Shown in pieces: positions 1-8,946 of a stretch of DNA of 64,000 nucleotides. Both the position numbers and the translations under genes were made by a program. The notes beneath the pieces are model-generated. The model worked only from the letters and a program-made list of their open reading frames with translations, did no database searches and had not been told where the DNA came from. The DNA comes from Syntrophobacter sp963666995 (GTDB lineage Bacteria > Desulfobacterota > Syntrophobacteria > Syntrophobacterales > Syntrophobacteraceae): positions 1,550,001 through 1,614,000 of the forward strand of contig OY762941.1 in NCBI GenBank assembly GCA_963666995.1. The letters are read 5' to 3'. Numbering within the stretch: position 1 is the first letter of the stretch; the number at the start of each line of letters is the position of its first letter.

Positions 1-581
1 AGGGCTTCGCGATCGATGGATGCCCGGACGACGGTGGCCAGGCCCTCGGAGGCGCAGAACAGATAGACGTTCTCACTGATAAACCCGGCGTCCGCTGCGG
101 CATAAAATTCCTGTTCCTCCCTGGAGCCGTTCCCCGCCTTCGACATATCGGCCACGTAAACGAGGTTCAACGGCACTTGCTGCGCGAAGGCCTGGCGGCC
201 GGTCAGCTCGCGTATGTCCTGGGAGTGAATCTCTTTCAGAGCATTCGCTGCGGCATCGTACAGATAGAGGCCGTCCGGGGTGGCAACATAGACGTCGATT
301 TCCTGCCTGTTCATGGCGGAAGGGGCGGTTCGTTGCCCCGTCTGGGACCGGTTGATCCCGAACGCTGCCCATAGCAGGTTGGACAGCACCTGCGGGGGCA
401 GTTTCGTGGGTTCGAAAGCCCGTGAGGACTTCCTGTCACTCAGGACCTGCATCAGGGGCTTCCCGCCGTCCGTCTGAGGCTTCATCAGTTGGATGGTCTT
501 GGGTCCCTGAGCAAAGGAAGGAAATGAAATCAAAAAAACGACTGCGATTACCAGCAGAATTGCCATCAGAGTTCTTTTCAT
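1..581 (-). CDS. Secreted SagB-type nitroreductase, C-terminus beyond the window
   Basis: The reading frame starts with ATG at 581 and runs open to base 1, giving 193 codons without a stop, so the C-terminus lies outside the window. Residues 1-24 form a signal peptide (KR, a long hydrophobic stretch, then SFA). The mature part has the nitroreductase opening DRKSSRAFEPTKLP followed by LSNLLWAAFGINR, the usual FMN-binding start of SagB/ThcOx-like nitroreductases, and later EEQEFYAAADAGFISENVYL. A ribosome site AAGGAGAAACG precedes the ATG. The family is usually about 200-220 residues, so little is missing. Export is inferred from the leader; the substrate is unknown. Confidence 0.8.
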   Translation of the reverse strand, partial: MKRTLMAILLVIAVVFLISFPSFAQGPKTIQLMKPQTDGGKPLMQVLSDRKSSRAFEPTKLPPQVLSNLLWAAFGINRSQTGQRTAPSAMNRQEIDVYVATPDGLYLYDAAANALKEIHSQDIRELTGRQAFAQQVPLNLVYVADMSKAGNGSREEQEFYAAADAGFISENVYLFCASEGLATVVRASIDREA

Positions 582-672
582 CGTTTCTCCTTGTTCGCTA
601 ACGCCAGGCGCCGTTTCAAAACCGGCAGCATTTCCTCCGGCGCCGCAGCCCGGTAAAGACCGGAGCGGCCCT

Positions 673-1257
673 TCATTTCCCGACTTTTGACCGGAACTCG
701 GCGACGGTGATGCATTCCACACCGATATCCCGCATGTCCCTGATATTGGCTTCGGCGATTTCAGCGGACTTTGCGGATGAGGCATCGGTCAGGACCGTTA
801 CTTCGTAACCGTATGAGAGGCCGTCGTAAACCGTTGCCCGGATGCAGTTGGGGTACTGAGTGCCGCACACGGCGATACGAGCGATTCCAAGCCTTCTCAG
901 GATAAAATCCAGTTCGGTCTTCATGAACGCACTGAACCGGTTTTTCACGATGCGGTACTCGCCGGGCAGGGGACTCAACTCCTTCACAATTTCGCAGCCG
1001 GGGGTGCCGGGAACGGCGAATTTTGCCTGCTCCATGAACGGTTTATACCGAGTGATTTCCACGTCGCTTCCGTCTTCCCTGTATTCCCGGCAAACATGGA
1101 AAACCGGCCAGTTTAGATCTCTGAAGCAGTTGAGCGCCTCCCGGACTTTCGGGATCGTTGCGCGGGCTCCCGCAACCAGTACGGGAGCGCCGGGAAGAAC
1201 GAAGTCATTTTGCATATCGATAATCACCAGTCCGTATCGCGCTGAAGCTTCAATCAT
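673..1257 (-). CDS. Isochorismatase-family cysteine hydrolase
   Basis: A 194-residue single-domain protein of the isochorismatase-like family, which hydrolyses amides or carbamates through a Cys-Asp-Lys triad. The expected triad is visible: Asp14 in VIIDMQNDF, Lys105 in IVKNRFSAF and Cys138 in QYPNCIRAT. A GGAGGAAG ribosome site lies upstream of the ATG at 1257. It is near a nitroreductase on the same strand (91 bp gap) but the pair gives no clear pathway. Nicotinamidase, ureidoacrylate hydrolase and biuret hydrolase share the fold, so the substrate is left open. Confidence 0.85.
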   Translation of the reverse strand: MIEASARYGLVIIDMQNDFVLPGAPVLVAGARATIPKVREALNCFRDLNWPVFHVCREYREDGSDVEITRYKPFMEQAKFAVPGTPGCEIVKELSPLPGEYRIVKNRFSAFMKTELDFILRRLGIARIAVCGTQYPNCIRATVYDGLSYGYEVTVLTDASSAKSAEIAEANIRDMRDIGVECITVAEFRSKVGK

Positions 1258-1539
1258 GAAATATACTTCCTCCGGTTGAATCGATCTTCATTGCTAATAT
1301 AATGCTTTTACGCCGCCTGCGCGGCATGGGGTCCCCCCATCCTCGCAACGGTAAAATAATCCTGATACCACCTCAATGAGCCGGTTCGTACCCATCCTGC
1401 AACAACCAGGCTGCCCGTCACCCGCGCAGGGACCCCCGCCGGCATTTGGCCTTCAGTCTAACTCAGTCAACCGGCGGCTTCAAGGGGAAGGGCGACCCGG
1501 GGAATGTGCCGTGATTTTCGGACCGCAGGGCAGGCCTTC

Positions 1540-1665
1540 GAACCTGAATTGAGCGATTCCGTTCCCCTCGCCTCGCCCCTCCCGCCAAGGGAGGGGAATC
1601 CAGGGTTGGCACCTTCCGTGGGGGAAGGGGGATTGCGCTTAGCTCCGAGGCTCCTCCCCCTTGAT
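1540..1665 (+). repeat. Dispersed GC-rich intergenic repeat, copy A
   Basis: The 780-base gap 1258-2038 has no credible gene. It holds a copy of a repeat that starts with the core AACCTGAATTGAGCGATT and continues into CCTCCCGCCAAGGGAGGGG and GCGCTTAGCTCC. The same core and pyrimidine/purine arms occur in reverse orientation at 33842-33940 and 39655-39741, and the core alone at 39463-39483. It behaves like a REP or MITE-type family confined to intergenic DNA. Confidence 0.65.
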
Positions 1666-1678
1666 GGGAAAGCGGGTG

Positions 1679-1703
1679 GCCCGGACAACTCGTTTGTCCG
1701 GGC
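1679..1703. other. 10-bp perfect hairpin in intergenic repeat region
   Basis: GCCCGGACAA pairs perfectly with TTGTCCGGGC across a 5-base loop. There is no following T-run, so it is a palindromic unit of the repeat-rich gap rather than a clear terminator. Confidence 0.5.
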
Positions 1704-2038
1704 GCAAAGCGCAAGAGGTTCGGAGGATAAATTGTGGATTCGCGGCGGATTAGGCTGCTCCTCTTGTCCTTACGGACCGGGGCAACAGGTTGCCCGGGCC
1801 ACCCCCGATTTCTCCCCCTCGCCTCGCCCATCCTGTTCGGACCGGATAGAAGGGTGACAAGAGCCCGAAAGCGACTGAACGGCACTGCGGCCCGGATAGC
1901 TGTTAGCACTTTGAATTCGGGCATGTTATAGTGAATTATTCGGAATCAGGGGTCCCACGCAAGGCCGGCCCGTAATGAATCCGCTCCCGGGCAGCCGGGG
2001 ATCGATTCTTTTGCTGAAACGCATCGACCAGGGCAGAG

Positions 2039-3226
2039 ATGTATCTGACATCCTTCATCCATCGCCATGATCTGCTCGATATCGCCCATCGCTGGTTTTG
2101 CGGCCGACCCGAGAAGACCGACGGCCTCGCGCTCACCGAGATCCTCATCTGCGACGGGTTCGTCGCCGGAGTTACACTCGAGGCGCTCGCAAGGCGGCTT
2201 CTCGGAATCATCCATCCCGTGCCGTTCACCGAAAAGAGAATCCGCCTCAAGGGACAACTGAGGGACGCCCTTTCAAGGTGCACTCGCGATGTCACCCCGA
2301 GAGTGAAGCAACTCTGCGGGCTCTATTGCAAAAATCCCGATTATTATTACAGTGAAGCCCCCATCAACGGGGTTATGTGCCTTGACGGGCAAGAGCAGTT
2401 GTTGGGGCTCTACAGGGTGAAGCGCCCGAGAAGAATAGCGGAAAAGGCCAACAGACGGATTGCCGCCTGGGTCTTCAAATCGGTCCGGGACAAGGCGCAT
2501 AAGATGGCTGAGGAGCGGGCCCGGGAGTCCGGTATCCCCCTGGAATATCTGCTCACCCCTGAGAAGGAAATGGTCCGGGAATTCGTGAAAGCCGAAGAGG
2601 CTATCGCAAAGAGCTTCAGGGAAGGGAGCGTCGAATTCGACAGAGAGGCCCTGACCATACACGATGTTGCCGGGATGAAGATCATCGCGGATCCGAAGAA
2701 TTTGTCACATCTCGAAAAGGAGCTGTCCGGAGATCCCGGGATATCGATCGTTGGGAAGGAGTATTTTCGGGGTGATTACCGCGCTACGAGCCAGATCCTC
2801 AAGGTCGTATGGGACCCCGAGTATGTTATGCGCCGTTATGTGGATTCAAGGGCATGGGAACAGCACCTGAATCGCGGAATTCCCGAACAGAGGCTGCGCA
2901 CGGGCTTTCCGTCGCTTCTCGAGAGAGGGCGGCCGGAAATGAACGTGGAACTGATCCTGTCAACATTCCCGGATATGGTGGAATCCGAACTGGGGGAGAG
3001 CATTCATGAGGAGCGGATCATCGCTCAGCGCGACAACAAGGTTTACAAGGGTTACATCCCGTTGAACGTGGAATTCCTCCTCGAGTATCTCTTCTCCGTG
3101 GGGTTCAGCCCCGAAGTGAACATCGATCCGCCGCCGATAAAAATTTGGGGAAGATATCTGCCCGACACTCTCACTTCCCACATCAGGCGTCTCTATCGTC
3201 TTCCCGAATACGATTTCTTCTATTGA
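2039..3226 (+). CDS. Orphan protein with weak RelA/SpoT-like motifs
   Basis: A 395-residue soluble protein that I cannot assign firmly. It is charged, without signal peptide or membrane segments. Residues about 205-260 contain IHDVAGMKIIADPKN followed some 30 residues later by GDYRATSQILKVVW. This order resembles the D-x-x-G-x-R-I-I and G-Y-x-x-x-H-x-V motifs of RelA/SpoT nucleotidyltransferase domains, but the Arg and His of those motifs are replaced. A helical charged region (100-200) precedes it and a Tyr-rich tail ends the protein. The gene stands alone, with repeats upstream and enoyl-CoA isomerase 145 bp downstream. Upstream ribosome binding is weak, so the start is tentative. Confidence 0.6.
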   Translation: MYLTSFIHRHDLLDIAHRWFCGRPEKTDGLALTEILICDGFVAGVTLEALARRLLGIIHPVPFTEKRIRLKGQLRDALSRCTRDVTPRVKQLCGLYCKNPDYYYSEAPINGVMCLDGQEQLLGLYRVKRPRRIAEKANRRIAAWVFKSVRDKAHKMAEERARESGIPLEYLLTPEKEMVREFVKAEEAIAKSFREGSVEFDREALTIHDVAGMKIIADPKNLSHLEKELSGDPGISIVGKEYFRGDYRATSQILKVVWDPEYVMRRYVDSRAWEQHLNRGIPEQRLRTGFPSLLERGRPEMNVELILSTFPDMVESELGESIHEERIIAQRDNKVYKGYIPLNVEFLLEYLFSVGFSPEVNIDPPPIKIWGRYLPDTLTSHIRRLYRLPEYDFFY

Positions 3227-3371
3227 TGCCACTTCATGACTATTGCGCCCTTATCATTTTTTTGTACTCGTTACTGCAAGTTGTACCGATAATAATCCAG
3301 ACGGATAGGCAAGGGAATACCTGCGGAACAGACGCTTTATATCTTGCTCATCCCAAATAAGGAGGTCTGTC

Positions 3372-4124
3372 ATGAGTTTCACGGTTCTCACCCAAAATGA
3401 AGACGTTGCAATTGTCTCCCTGTCCAGAGGGAAAGTGAACGCACTGAACGAACTGGTGGTCGGTGAACTCCACGAACGGTTGAAGGGCATTGAAGCCGAC
3501 GATACGATCAGAGCGGTGATTTTGACCGGCGAGGGAAGGTTCTTCAGTTTCGGGTTCGATATTCCCGAGTTCCTGAGCTATTCCAAAGAGGCTTTCGCAG
3601 AGTACCTGCGCAAATTCACGAGACTCTACACCACCCTTTTTCTTTTTCCAAAACCCGTCATAGCCGCCCTGAACGGCCATACCGTGGCGGGGGGCTGTAT
3701 GCTGGCCACGGCTTGTGACTACAGGATCATGGTGTCCGGGAAGGCAAAGATCGCTTTGAATGAACTCAATTTCGGCTCGTCGGTCTTCGCCGGGAGCGCG
3801 GCGATGCTGAGGTATTGCGCCGGCGCAAGGAATGCCGAGGAGATCCTGTATTCCGGGACCATGTACACGGCCGAGGACGCGAAAAGGCTGGGGATTGTCG
3901 ACCGGATAGTCTCGGAAGAAAGCCTGCCGGCCGAGGCCCTTCAGGTGGCGCGGGATTACGCGAAGAAAGACCCGGTTGCTTTCAGAAGCATCAAGCGCCT
4001 GCTGAGAGGCCCGGTTGCTGAAGAGATGGTGAAAAGCGAAGAAGCTTCGATCAGGGAATTCGTGGACATCTGGTACTCTGAAAGCACATGGAAAAACCTC
4101 CAGCAGATAAAGACCGGCTCATGA
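3372..4124 (+). CDS. Enoyl-CoA hydratase/isomerase family, isomerase-type active site
   Basis: A 250-residue crotonase-fold protein. The oxyanion-hole segment NGHTVAGGCMLATACDYRI and the second catalytic segment ALNELNFGSS are clear. In true hydratases two glutamates act; here the first (in GGGCE of crotonase) is Met, and only the second (Glu in NELNFG) remains. One glutamate is the pattern of delta3-delta2-enoyl-CoA isomerases, so double-bond isomerisation is more likely than hydration. A strong AAGGAGG site lies 7 bases before the ATG. No other beta-oxidation gene is adjacent. Confidence 0.85.
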   Translation: MSFTVLTQNEDVAIVSLSRGKVNALNELVVGELHERLKGIEADDTIRAVILTGEGRFFSFGFDIPEFLSYSKEAFAEYLRKFTRLYTTLFLFPKPVIAALNGHTVAGGCMLATACDYRIMVSGKAKIALNELNFGSSVFAGSAAMLRYCAGARNAEEILYSGTMYTAEDAKRLGIVDRIVSEESLPAEALQVARDYAKKDPVAFRSIKRLLRGPVAEEMVKSEEASIREFVDIWYSESTWKNLQQIKTGS

Positions 4125-4222
4125 AATGCCGGCCTGGACCGGCGGGGTCCGGGCGGATTTTACAGACCGGATGCGACAAGCGCGACGGGAACCATCGCAC
4201 CGCTTTTCATAGCGCAAGTACG

Positions 4223-5962
4223 GTGAAAAAGACCGCCATCCCTTTGCTTTTAATGGCGCTGGTTGTCCTTTTGTCGGCCATGAACGGTATTGCGGCCGAT
4301 TCCTTGTGTGTGATCCAGGGGATTCCGGGTTCACAGGATGAATTGGCCGGATATGCCTGCACCTACAAGCTGGTCGTCATGGCCCAGGGGGAATCGGACG
4401 GGATCCCGATCCGGCTCGTCAAAGAGAACGACAGTAAAGATATCCGGATCGTGGCGACTCTCGGTGATCTGACCGCGGACCTCTACCTGGTGAAATGGAT
4501 TCCCGATACGCTGAACCCGCCCGCCGGCGCTTTCGACCCCATGGTTCCCCTTCAGGTGACCGAGCAGGTGGACGGCATTTGCAGCCCCGTGCCCAACCAG
4601 TTCAGTGTGCCCGGCGACCCGGGGACATATCTCTTGTGGCTCAAGATCACGACAACCCACACGGCGGATCAGGTCACCACGCCTGGAGCGAGACAGATCA
4701 TTCTCACCTATGACGGGTCCCTCTCAATCTCCGTTCCGGTCACCGTGTGCGACGTGGCCCTGCCGGTGGATCCCCGGGATCTGCCCGTCATCAATATGGC
4801 CAACATCTCCTGGAACGAACCGAGTTTTTCGGCTTTTACCAAACCCGAAAGCCAACTTCTCGATGATTTGTTGAAATTGCTCAAAGACTACCGTCTCAAC
4901 GCCTCGTCCGGGTTCGTAAAGATTGACGACTCTTTGGACGTCCGGAAGTACGGCGACTTCCTCCAGCGGGTGTCGGGCATTTTCCGGGAAGTGCGCATTC
5001 CGGCCGAGGAGATGTTCTCCAGAGGCACTGGACATTCCTTCACCACCAGATACGGGAGTTCGGATGACGCCTATGCAGCGTGGCTCGACCGTCAGAGGGA
5101 CTATTTCGGGCAGCTCAAAGACGCCATGTCCGGCTCGAATCTGCATTTTTCCTACAAGTTCTGGGATGAACCCGCTCCGGCAAATTACCCGGAGGCGAAA
5201 AGGCTCTATGGTCTCACCCACGAGGATCGGCCGGATTTGAGCTATGAGATCACCGAGCCTCCCGATCCGGGACTCTGCGACGCGGCTTCCTGCCCGATAG
5301 ATGTATGGACCGTCAACATCAAACAACTTGTTTCCTCCTGCACGGACTCCAGAGCCTCCTGCTTTGATGTCCAGCACGCAAACGGCCAATCGGTGCGGAC
5401 TTATGCCAACGTCTGGCTTGGACTGAACAGGCCGGTTGGTACTGCCAGAACCATCGGATGGGTGCAATGGTACTATGAACTGGACGGATACCATTTCGCG
5501 GGATTCAACCAGTGGGCATACGATCCCTGGAAGGACTTGTCTTCCGACCCGGCTCACCCTTTCCATCGTGCGGCTCTTGTATATCCCGATGTATCCGGTT
5601 GTTGGTGCGGGATGACCGGGACCCCGCTTCCATCCCTTCGACTGGAAGCCTTTCGGGACGGTATCGAGGATATGCTGATCCTCCGAAAAGTCGCCGAACT
5701 GGGAGGCCGGGAAAAGGCCCTGCAATCCATCAGGGATATTTTTGCCGCGACGGTTGAGCCCACACTCCCAAAGGCGGATCGAACGGATCCTCCCAGCCTG
5801 AGCTACTGGCATGACTCTTTGCTCCTCAACGGCAAGATGGAGGAGGCGGCATACGGGCAATGGCACAAAGCCGTTGCGCTCTTTGACCCGGGAGTCGCCA
5901 AGGTGGAAGAACAGGTTTCGGAGGGTTGGAATCGAGCTCGGGTGCTCACCGGCAAACTCTGA
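4223..5962 (+). CDS. Secreted DUF4091-domain protein
   Basis: The start GTG at 4223 is chosen because it opens a clean signal peptide (KK followed by about 17 hydrophobic residues ending GIAA). An in-frame ATG at 4121 overlaps the stop of the preceding gene and would add 34 non-coding-looking residues. The mature protein of about 555 residues has an N-terminal beta-rich part and a C-terminal region with GFNQWAYDPWKD, LVYPD and PSLRLEAFRDGIEDMLIL, the hallmark of DUF4091, a domain often attached to glycoside-hydrolase-like barrels. The many cysteines (CDAASC, CTDSRASC) suit disulfides outside the cytoplasm. A carbohydrate role is inferred only. Confidence 0.75.
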   Translation: MKKTAIPLLLMALVVLLSAMNGIAADSLCVIQGIPGSQDELAGYACTYKLVVMAQGESDGIPIRLVKENDSKDIRIVATLGDLTADLYLVKWIPDTLNPPAGAFDPMVPLQVTEQVDGICSPVPNQFSVPGDPGTYLLWLKITTTHTADQVTTPGARQIILTYDGSLSISVPVTVCDVALPVDPRDLPVINMANISWNEPSFSAFTKPESQLLDDLLKLLKDYRLNASSGFVKIDDSLDVRKYGDFLQRVSGIFREVRIPAEEMFSRGTGHSFTTRYGSSDDAYAAWLDRQRDYFGQLKDAMSGSNLHFSYKFWDEPAPANYPEAKRLYGLTHEDRPDLSYEITEPPDPGLCDAASCPIDVWTVNIKQLVSSCTDSRASCFDVQHANGQSVRTYANVWLGLNRPVGTARTIGWVQWYYELDGYHFAGFNQWAYDPWKDLSSDPAHPFHRAALVYPDVSGCWCGMTGTPLPSLRLEAFRDGIEDMLILRKVAELGGREKALQSIRDIFAATVEPTLPKADRTDPPSLSYWHDSLLLNGKMEEAAYGQWHKAVALFDPGVAKVEEQVSEGWNRARVLTGKL

Positions 5963-6159
5963 TCCCGTGAAGACGGATGATTGCCGGGAATCACTGAATC
6001 CCGGGGCGCCGCAAGCGGTCGTCAAGATATGATGCCGCGCGAATGAGTAAACCAGATGGTGCTTCAGCCATCGGGGAGGATCCAAGGCAAAACGGCAGGG
6101 GCCGGGAGACCCCAGGGTCATTGCCTTCTCCCAAGCCGGTTGCCTCAAACACAGGGAGC

Positions 6160-7155
6160 ATGAAATTGAAGCGGAATCTTCCGATTCTCACTGTCACTCT
6201 CGCATGGATACTCTCGGTATGCCTCCCTCTGACTCCTGCGGCGGCCATGGAAATGTGGATCGAACCTTCCAGCACATCTGAAACGGCAAGCGGTTGGGCA
6301 CTGAGCGGGTCATCAGCCTGTTTCAGCTTTGCCGTGCCGGACAATTTCCAGACCTTTTCCGGGGCAAAAGTCATAGTACTCGGCCGGAATTCTAGACATC
6401 AAGCCGTTACCTACGACATAACTCTCAGAATTTCCAAGCAGGGAAAGAGCCCGGAATACCGTTCCGCGACAAAATCCGGACTGTCCGATGATGTGAACAA
6501 CGGGAAAAACCTATTCAGGGAAATCGATATCAGTGAGGTCACCTCGGACCTTATACTCAGAACCGGTCAAAAATCCCTGGAGCCGGGTGTTTCCCTTGTC
6601 AATCTGTCTTTCAAACAGGCAACTCCAGACCCCGAGACCTCGGAGGCCGTACGGGTCCTGGGTCTGCGCTTCATATACGATGGCGTATTCGCGTTGAAGG
6701 GTACGTGGAAGAATGCCAAGACGTATAAACCCGAAGATATCGTCTCCTTTAACGGATCCAGCTATGTGTGCAGGAACTCGAATACCGGGACCGAGCCGGA
6801 TACCAGCTCTTCGGACTGGACTCTCCTGGCCGCTTCCGGAAAGACGGGGCCTGCCGGCCCCACGGGACCGACAGGTGCGTCGGGAATCGGGACTTATCAG
6901 CGGGTCTTTGATTACTTTGACACAACCCTTGGACCAGGTGGAACCGTCGGCCTGTCTTTAAGCTGCCCCGGCAGCACCTATGTTCTCGGAGGCGGCGCCA
7001 TGGCATGGCCCGCAGAGTGGGCGGTGAATGCGACCTACCCCATGAACGACAATACCTGGGCAGTATGGTTCCATTCAACGGCACAGGCCGACTCCGCCCC
7101 GGTGACGGGAAAGATAGCCATTTATGCCGTCTGCTCGACGGTCGCGCCACAATAG
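6160..7155 (+). CDS. Secreted protein with CBM5/12 and collagen-like segment
   Basis: I place the start at ATG 6160 (GGGA just upstream), where a signal peptide begins (KLKRN, hydrophobic stretch, TPAAA); the longer frame from 6043 adds an unlikely extension. The 331-residue product has a beta-rich N-terminal half, then a carbohydrate-binding module 5/12 signature around residues 185-230 (GTWKNAKTYKPEDIVSFNGS, then YVCRNSNTG and a terminal SSDW). A short collagen-like run GKTGPAGPTGPTGASG follows, then a C-terminal cell-surface-like domain. Such Gly-X-Y linkers are seen in surface filaments and phage-tail proteins. It follows another secreted protein and both may act on polysaccharide. Confidence 0.7.
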   Translation: MKLKRNLPILTVTLAWILSVCLPLTPAAAMEMWIEPSSTSETASGWALSGSSACFSFAVPDNFQTFSGAKVIVLGRNSRHQAVTYDITLRISKQGKSPEYRSATKSGLSDDVNNGKNLFREIDISEVTSDLILRTGQKSLEPGVSLVNLSFKQATPDPETSEAVRVLGLRFIYDGVFALKGTWKNAKTYKPEDIVSFNGSSYVCRNSNTGTEPDTSSSDWTLLAASGKTGPAGPTGPTGASGIGTYQRVFDYFDTTLGPGGTVGLSLSCPGSTYVLGGGAMAWPAEWAVNATYPMNDNTWAVWFHSTAQADSAPVTGKIAIYAVCSTVAPQ

Positions 7156-7165
7156 CCGCGCGCAG

Positions 7166-7297
7166 ATCGGTAACGCAGATGCCGTCCAGGCCTTTTTCGC
7201 GAGCCCCTTCGATGAGGATCTCCGGTGGGAGAACGCTGCACGCGGAAGAGGTGTTGGTATGGTTGTGCAGATCTATCAGAATGAGGTCCATTATCAC
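7166..7297 (-). pseudogene. N-terminal stump of a PHP-domain metal hydrolase
   Basis: Translation from the ATG at 7297 (or the next at 7291) gives LILIDLHNHTNTSSACSVL followed by PPEILIEGAREKGLDGICVTD, the metal-binding opening of PHP phosphoesterases (DLHxHT, then the TD that normally precedes H). After this point, about 44 codons in, the frame passes into antisense of the CBM5/12 gene and the homology ends. About 80 percent of the usual 220-280 residues is gone, so this is a truncated remnant left by a deletion or rearrangement close to 7155-7168. Confidence 0.7.
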
Positions 7298-7372
7298 AAC
7301 GGATGGAACCGGTCAACGATCCCGCATCGCTTCGTCAGCGGCACTCGAAGCGGGACCCGTCGCCGGACTTGC

Positions 7373-8698
7373 TCATCCAATATGGAGAAAGAAAACACCG
7401 ATCAGGTAGCCGACCAGCGTGGCGCATCCGACACCAATCAGCCCTGGAATCATGAAACTGTGATTGAAGAGGTATTTGCCGATGCGGGTCGTGCCCGTCC
7501 GGTCAAAGCTGATGGCGGAAAGATCGCTCGGATAGAAACAGAAGAAAAAGTACGCATAGCAGGCCGGGATCATTCCTATGAGGTGATTGATGGGAATCTT
7601 CAGCACAAAGCCGATGGGCACCATGATGAGCAGCGTCGCAGCCTGGCTTTTCACAAACGCCGAAACCGCGAACATCGCCACTGCAAAGAGCCAGGAGTAA
7701 TGGCTGACCATGGCTTTCATGTTGGCAACCAGGATTTCCTTGTTTGTATCAATAAAGGTATCGCTCATCCAGGCTATGCCCATGATCGCGATCACCGCCA
7801 CCATTCCCGCGGCAAAAACCGAGGATGAAGCAATCTGAGAGGCTTTCACTCGCGAGTAGAGCAGGATAAAGGCCCCGGTTGTGAGCATGACGATCTGAAC
7901 GATGGTGGTCATGGACACCGGCTTGCCGTCAACGATGGGGGCCAGGTTGAACATGGCGATCAAAACGATGGCGAGGACACCCGCGAAGAAAAGCAGCACC
8001 GAGCGCTTGGCCCTGGTTGAAATGCTCTCGTCCAGGAGCGTCACGTTCTCTTCCAGTTGACAGCGGAACGTGGGCTCTTTCATCCGTTCCTGGAACTCCG
8101 GGTCCTTGTCGAGGTCTTTGCCGCGTCTGAGGCTCCAGAGGGCGGCGAAGAAGATCCCTATGGCGGTCGCGGGGATGGTAACGCTCAGAATGTTCACCAG
8201 GGTGACGTTATGCCCGGCCTTCAGGGACAATGCCAGAAAGCTCGTCACGGCAGCGGCAATCGGGCTTGCGGTAATGCCCATTTGCGATGCGACCGAGGAC
8301 ACCGCCATCGGACGTTCCGGACGTATGCCGGTCTTGTATGCAACATCCGCGATAATCGGCTGCAGCATGTAGACCGCGTGGCCCGTTCCGACAGCCATGG
8401 TCAGCAGCCAGGTGCAGTAAGGAGCCAGGAATACGATGTATTTTGGATGCCTGCGAAGCAGTTTTTCCGCCAGTTGCACCATGTATACCAGGCCGCCGGC
8501 CGCGTGGAGGGTGGCGGACGCCGCGACGACAGCCACGATGATGAGCATGACGTCAATCGGCGGGGAGCCCGGTTTCATGCCGAACGCAAAGGTGAAGACG
8601 GTCACGCCGGCGCCGCCGACAAGGCCGAGTCCGATGCCGCCGACGCGGATACCGATGTAGATTGCCAGTAAGAGAACTCCGAATTCCACCCAGAACAT
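7373..8698 (-). CDS. Anaerobic C4-dicarboxylate transporter, Dcu family
   Basis: A polytopic membrane protein of 441 residues, the length of DcuA/DcuB (433-446), with about 10-12 hydrophobic segments. Recognisable family segments are LHAAGGLVYMVQLAEKLLRR, LTMAVGTGHAVYMLQPII, SVASQMGITASPIAAA and FYPSDLSAISFDRTGTTRIG. The start is set at 8698 because AGGAGGAATAGA precedes this ATG; the ATG at 8722 has no such site. Dcu proteins exchange fumarate, malate, aspartate and succinate in anaerobes. A DcuS/DcuR-like pair is encoded immediately upstream on the same strand, which supports induction by external C4-dicarboxylates. Confidence 0.92.
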   Translation of the reverse strand: MFWVEFGVLLLAIYIGIRVGGIGLGLVGGAGVTVFTFAFGMKPGSPPIDVMLIIVAVVAASATLHAAGGLVYMVQLAEKLLRRHPKYIVFLAPYCTWLLTMAVGTGHAVYMLQPIIADVAYKTGIRPERPMAVSSVASQMGITASPIAAAVTSFLALSLKAGHNVTLVNILSVTIPATAIGIFFAALWSLRRGKDLDKDPEFQERMKEPTFRCQLEENVTLLDESISTRAKRSVLLFFAGVLAIVLIAMFNLAPIVDGKPVSMTTIVQIVMLTTGAFILLYSRVKASQIASSSVFAAGMVAVIAIMGIAWMSDTFIDTNKEILVANMKAMVSHYSWLFAVAMFAVSAFVKSQAATLLIMVPIGFVLKIPINHLIGMIPACYAYFFFCFYPSDLSAISFDRTGTTRIGKYLFNHSFMIPGLIGVGCATLVGYLIGVFFLHIG

Positions 8699-8946
8699 TC
8701 TATTCCTCCTCGTCGTTGTCATGCATCCCCGGGCATCAGGTTTTCCATCCGGAGATGCGGTCGGGCGCCCTGCCCATCTGTGCAGGCGGAAAACCCCGCG
8801 CCGCCACCTCAGTTGCCGAACCGAATTGCATCGGACACGGTTGTAGGATAGCAGTCATGAACCGTATGTGTAAGTATTCGTATATTAAAGAGTTTTTAAT
8901 GCATTGTGATGATTGTGGTAATATTGTTCACACCGGCGGGGACGGG

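Noticed and set aside
1463..1924. Overlapping frames on both strands in the 1.3-2.0 kb gap
   Set aside because: They translate a GC-rich repeat; low-complexity Pro/Arg/Ser products with no ribosome site.
4724..6148. 474-codon open frame on the minus strand
   Set aside because: Antisense to the DUF4091 gene; composition is that of a shadow frame and no domain is recognisable.
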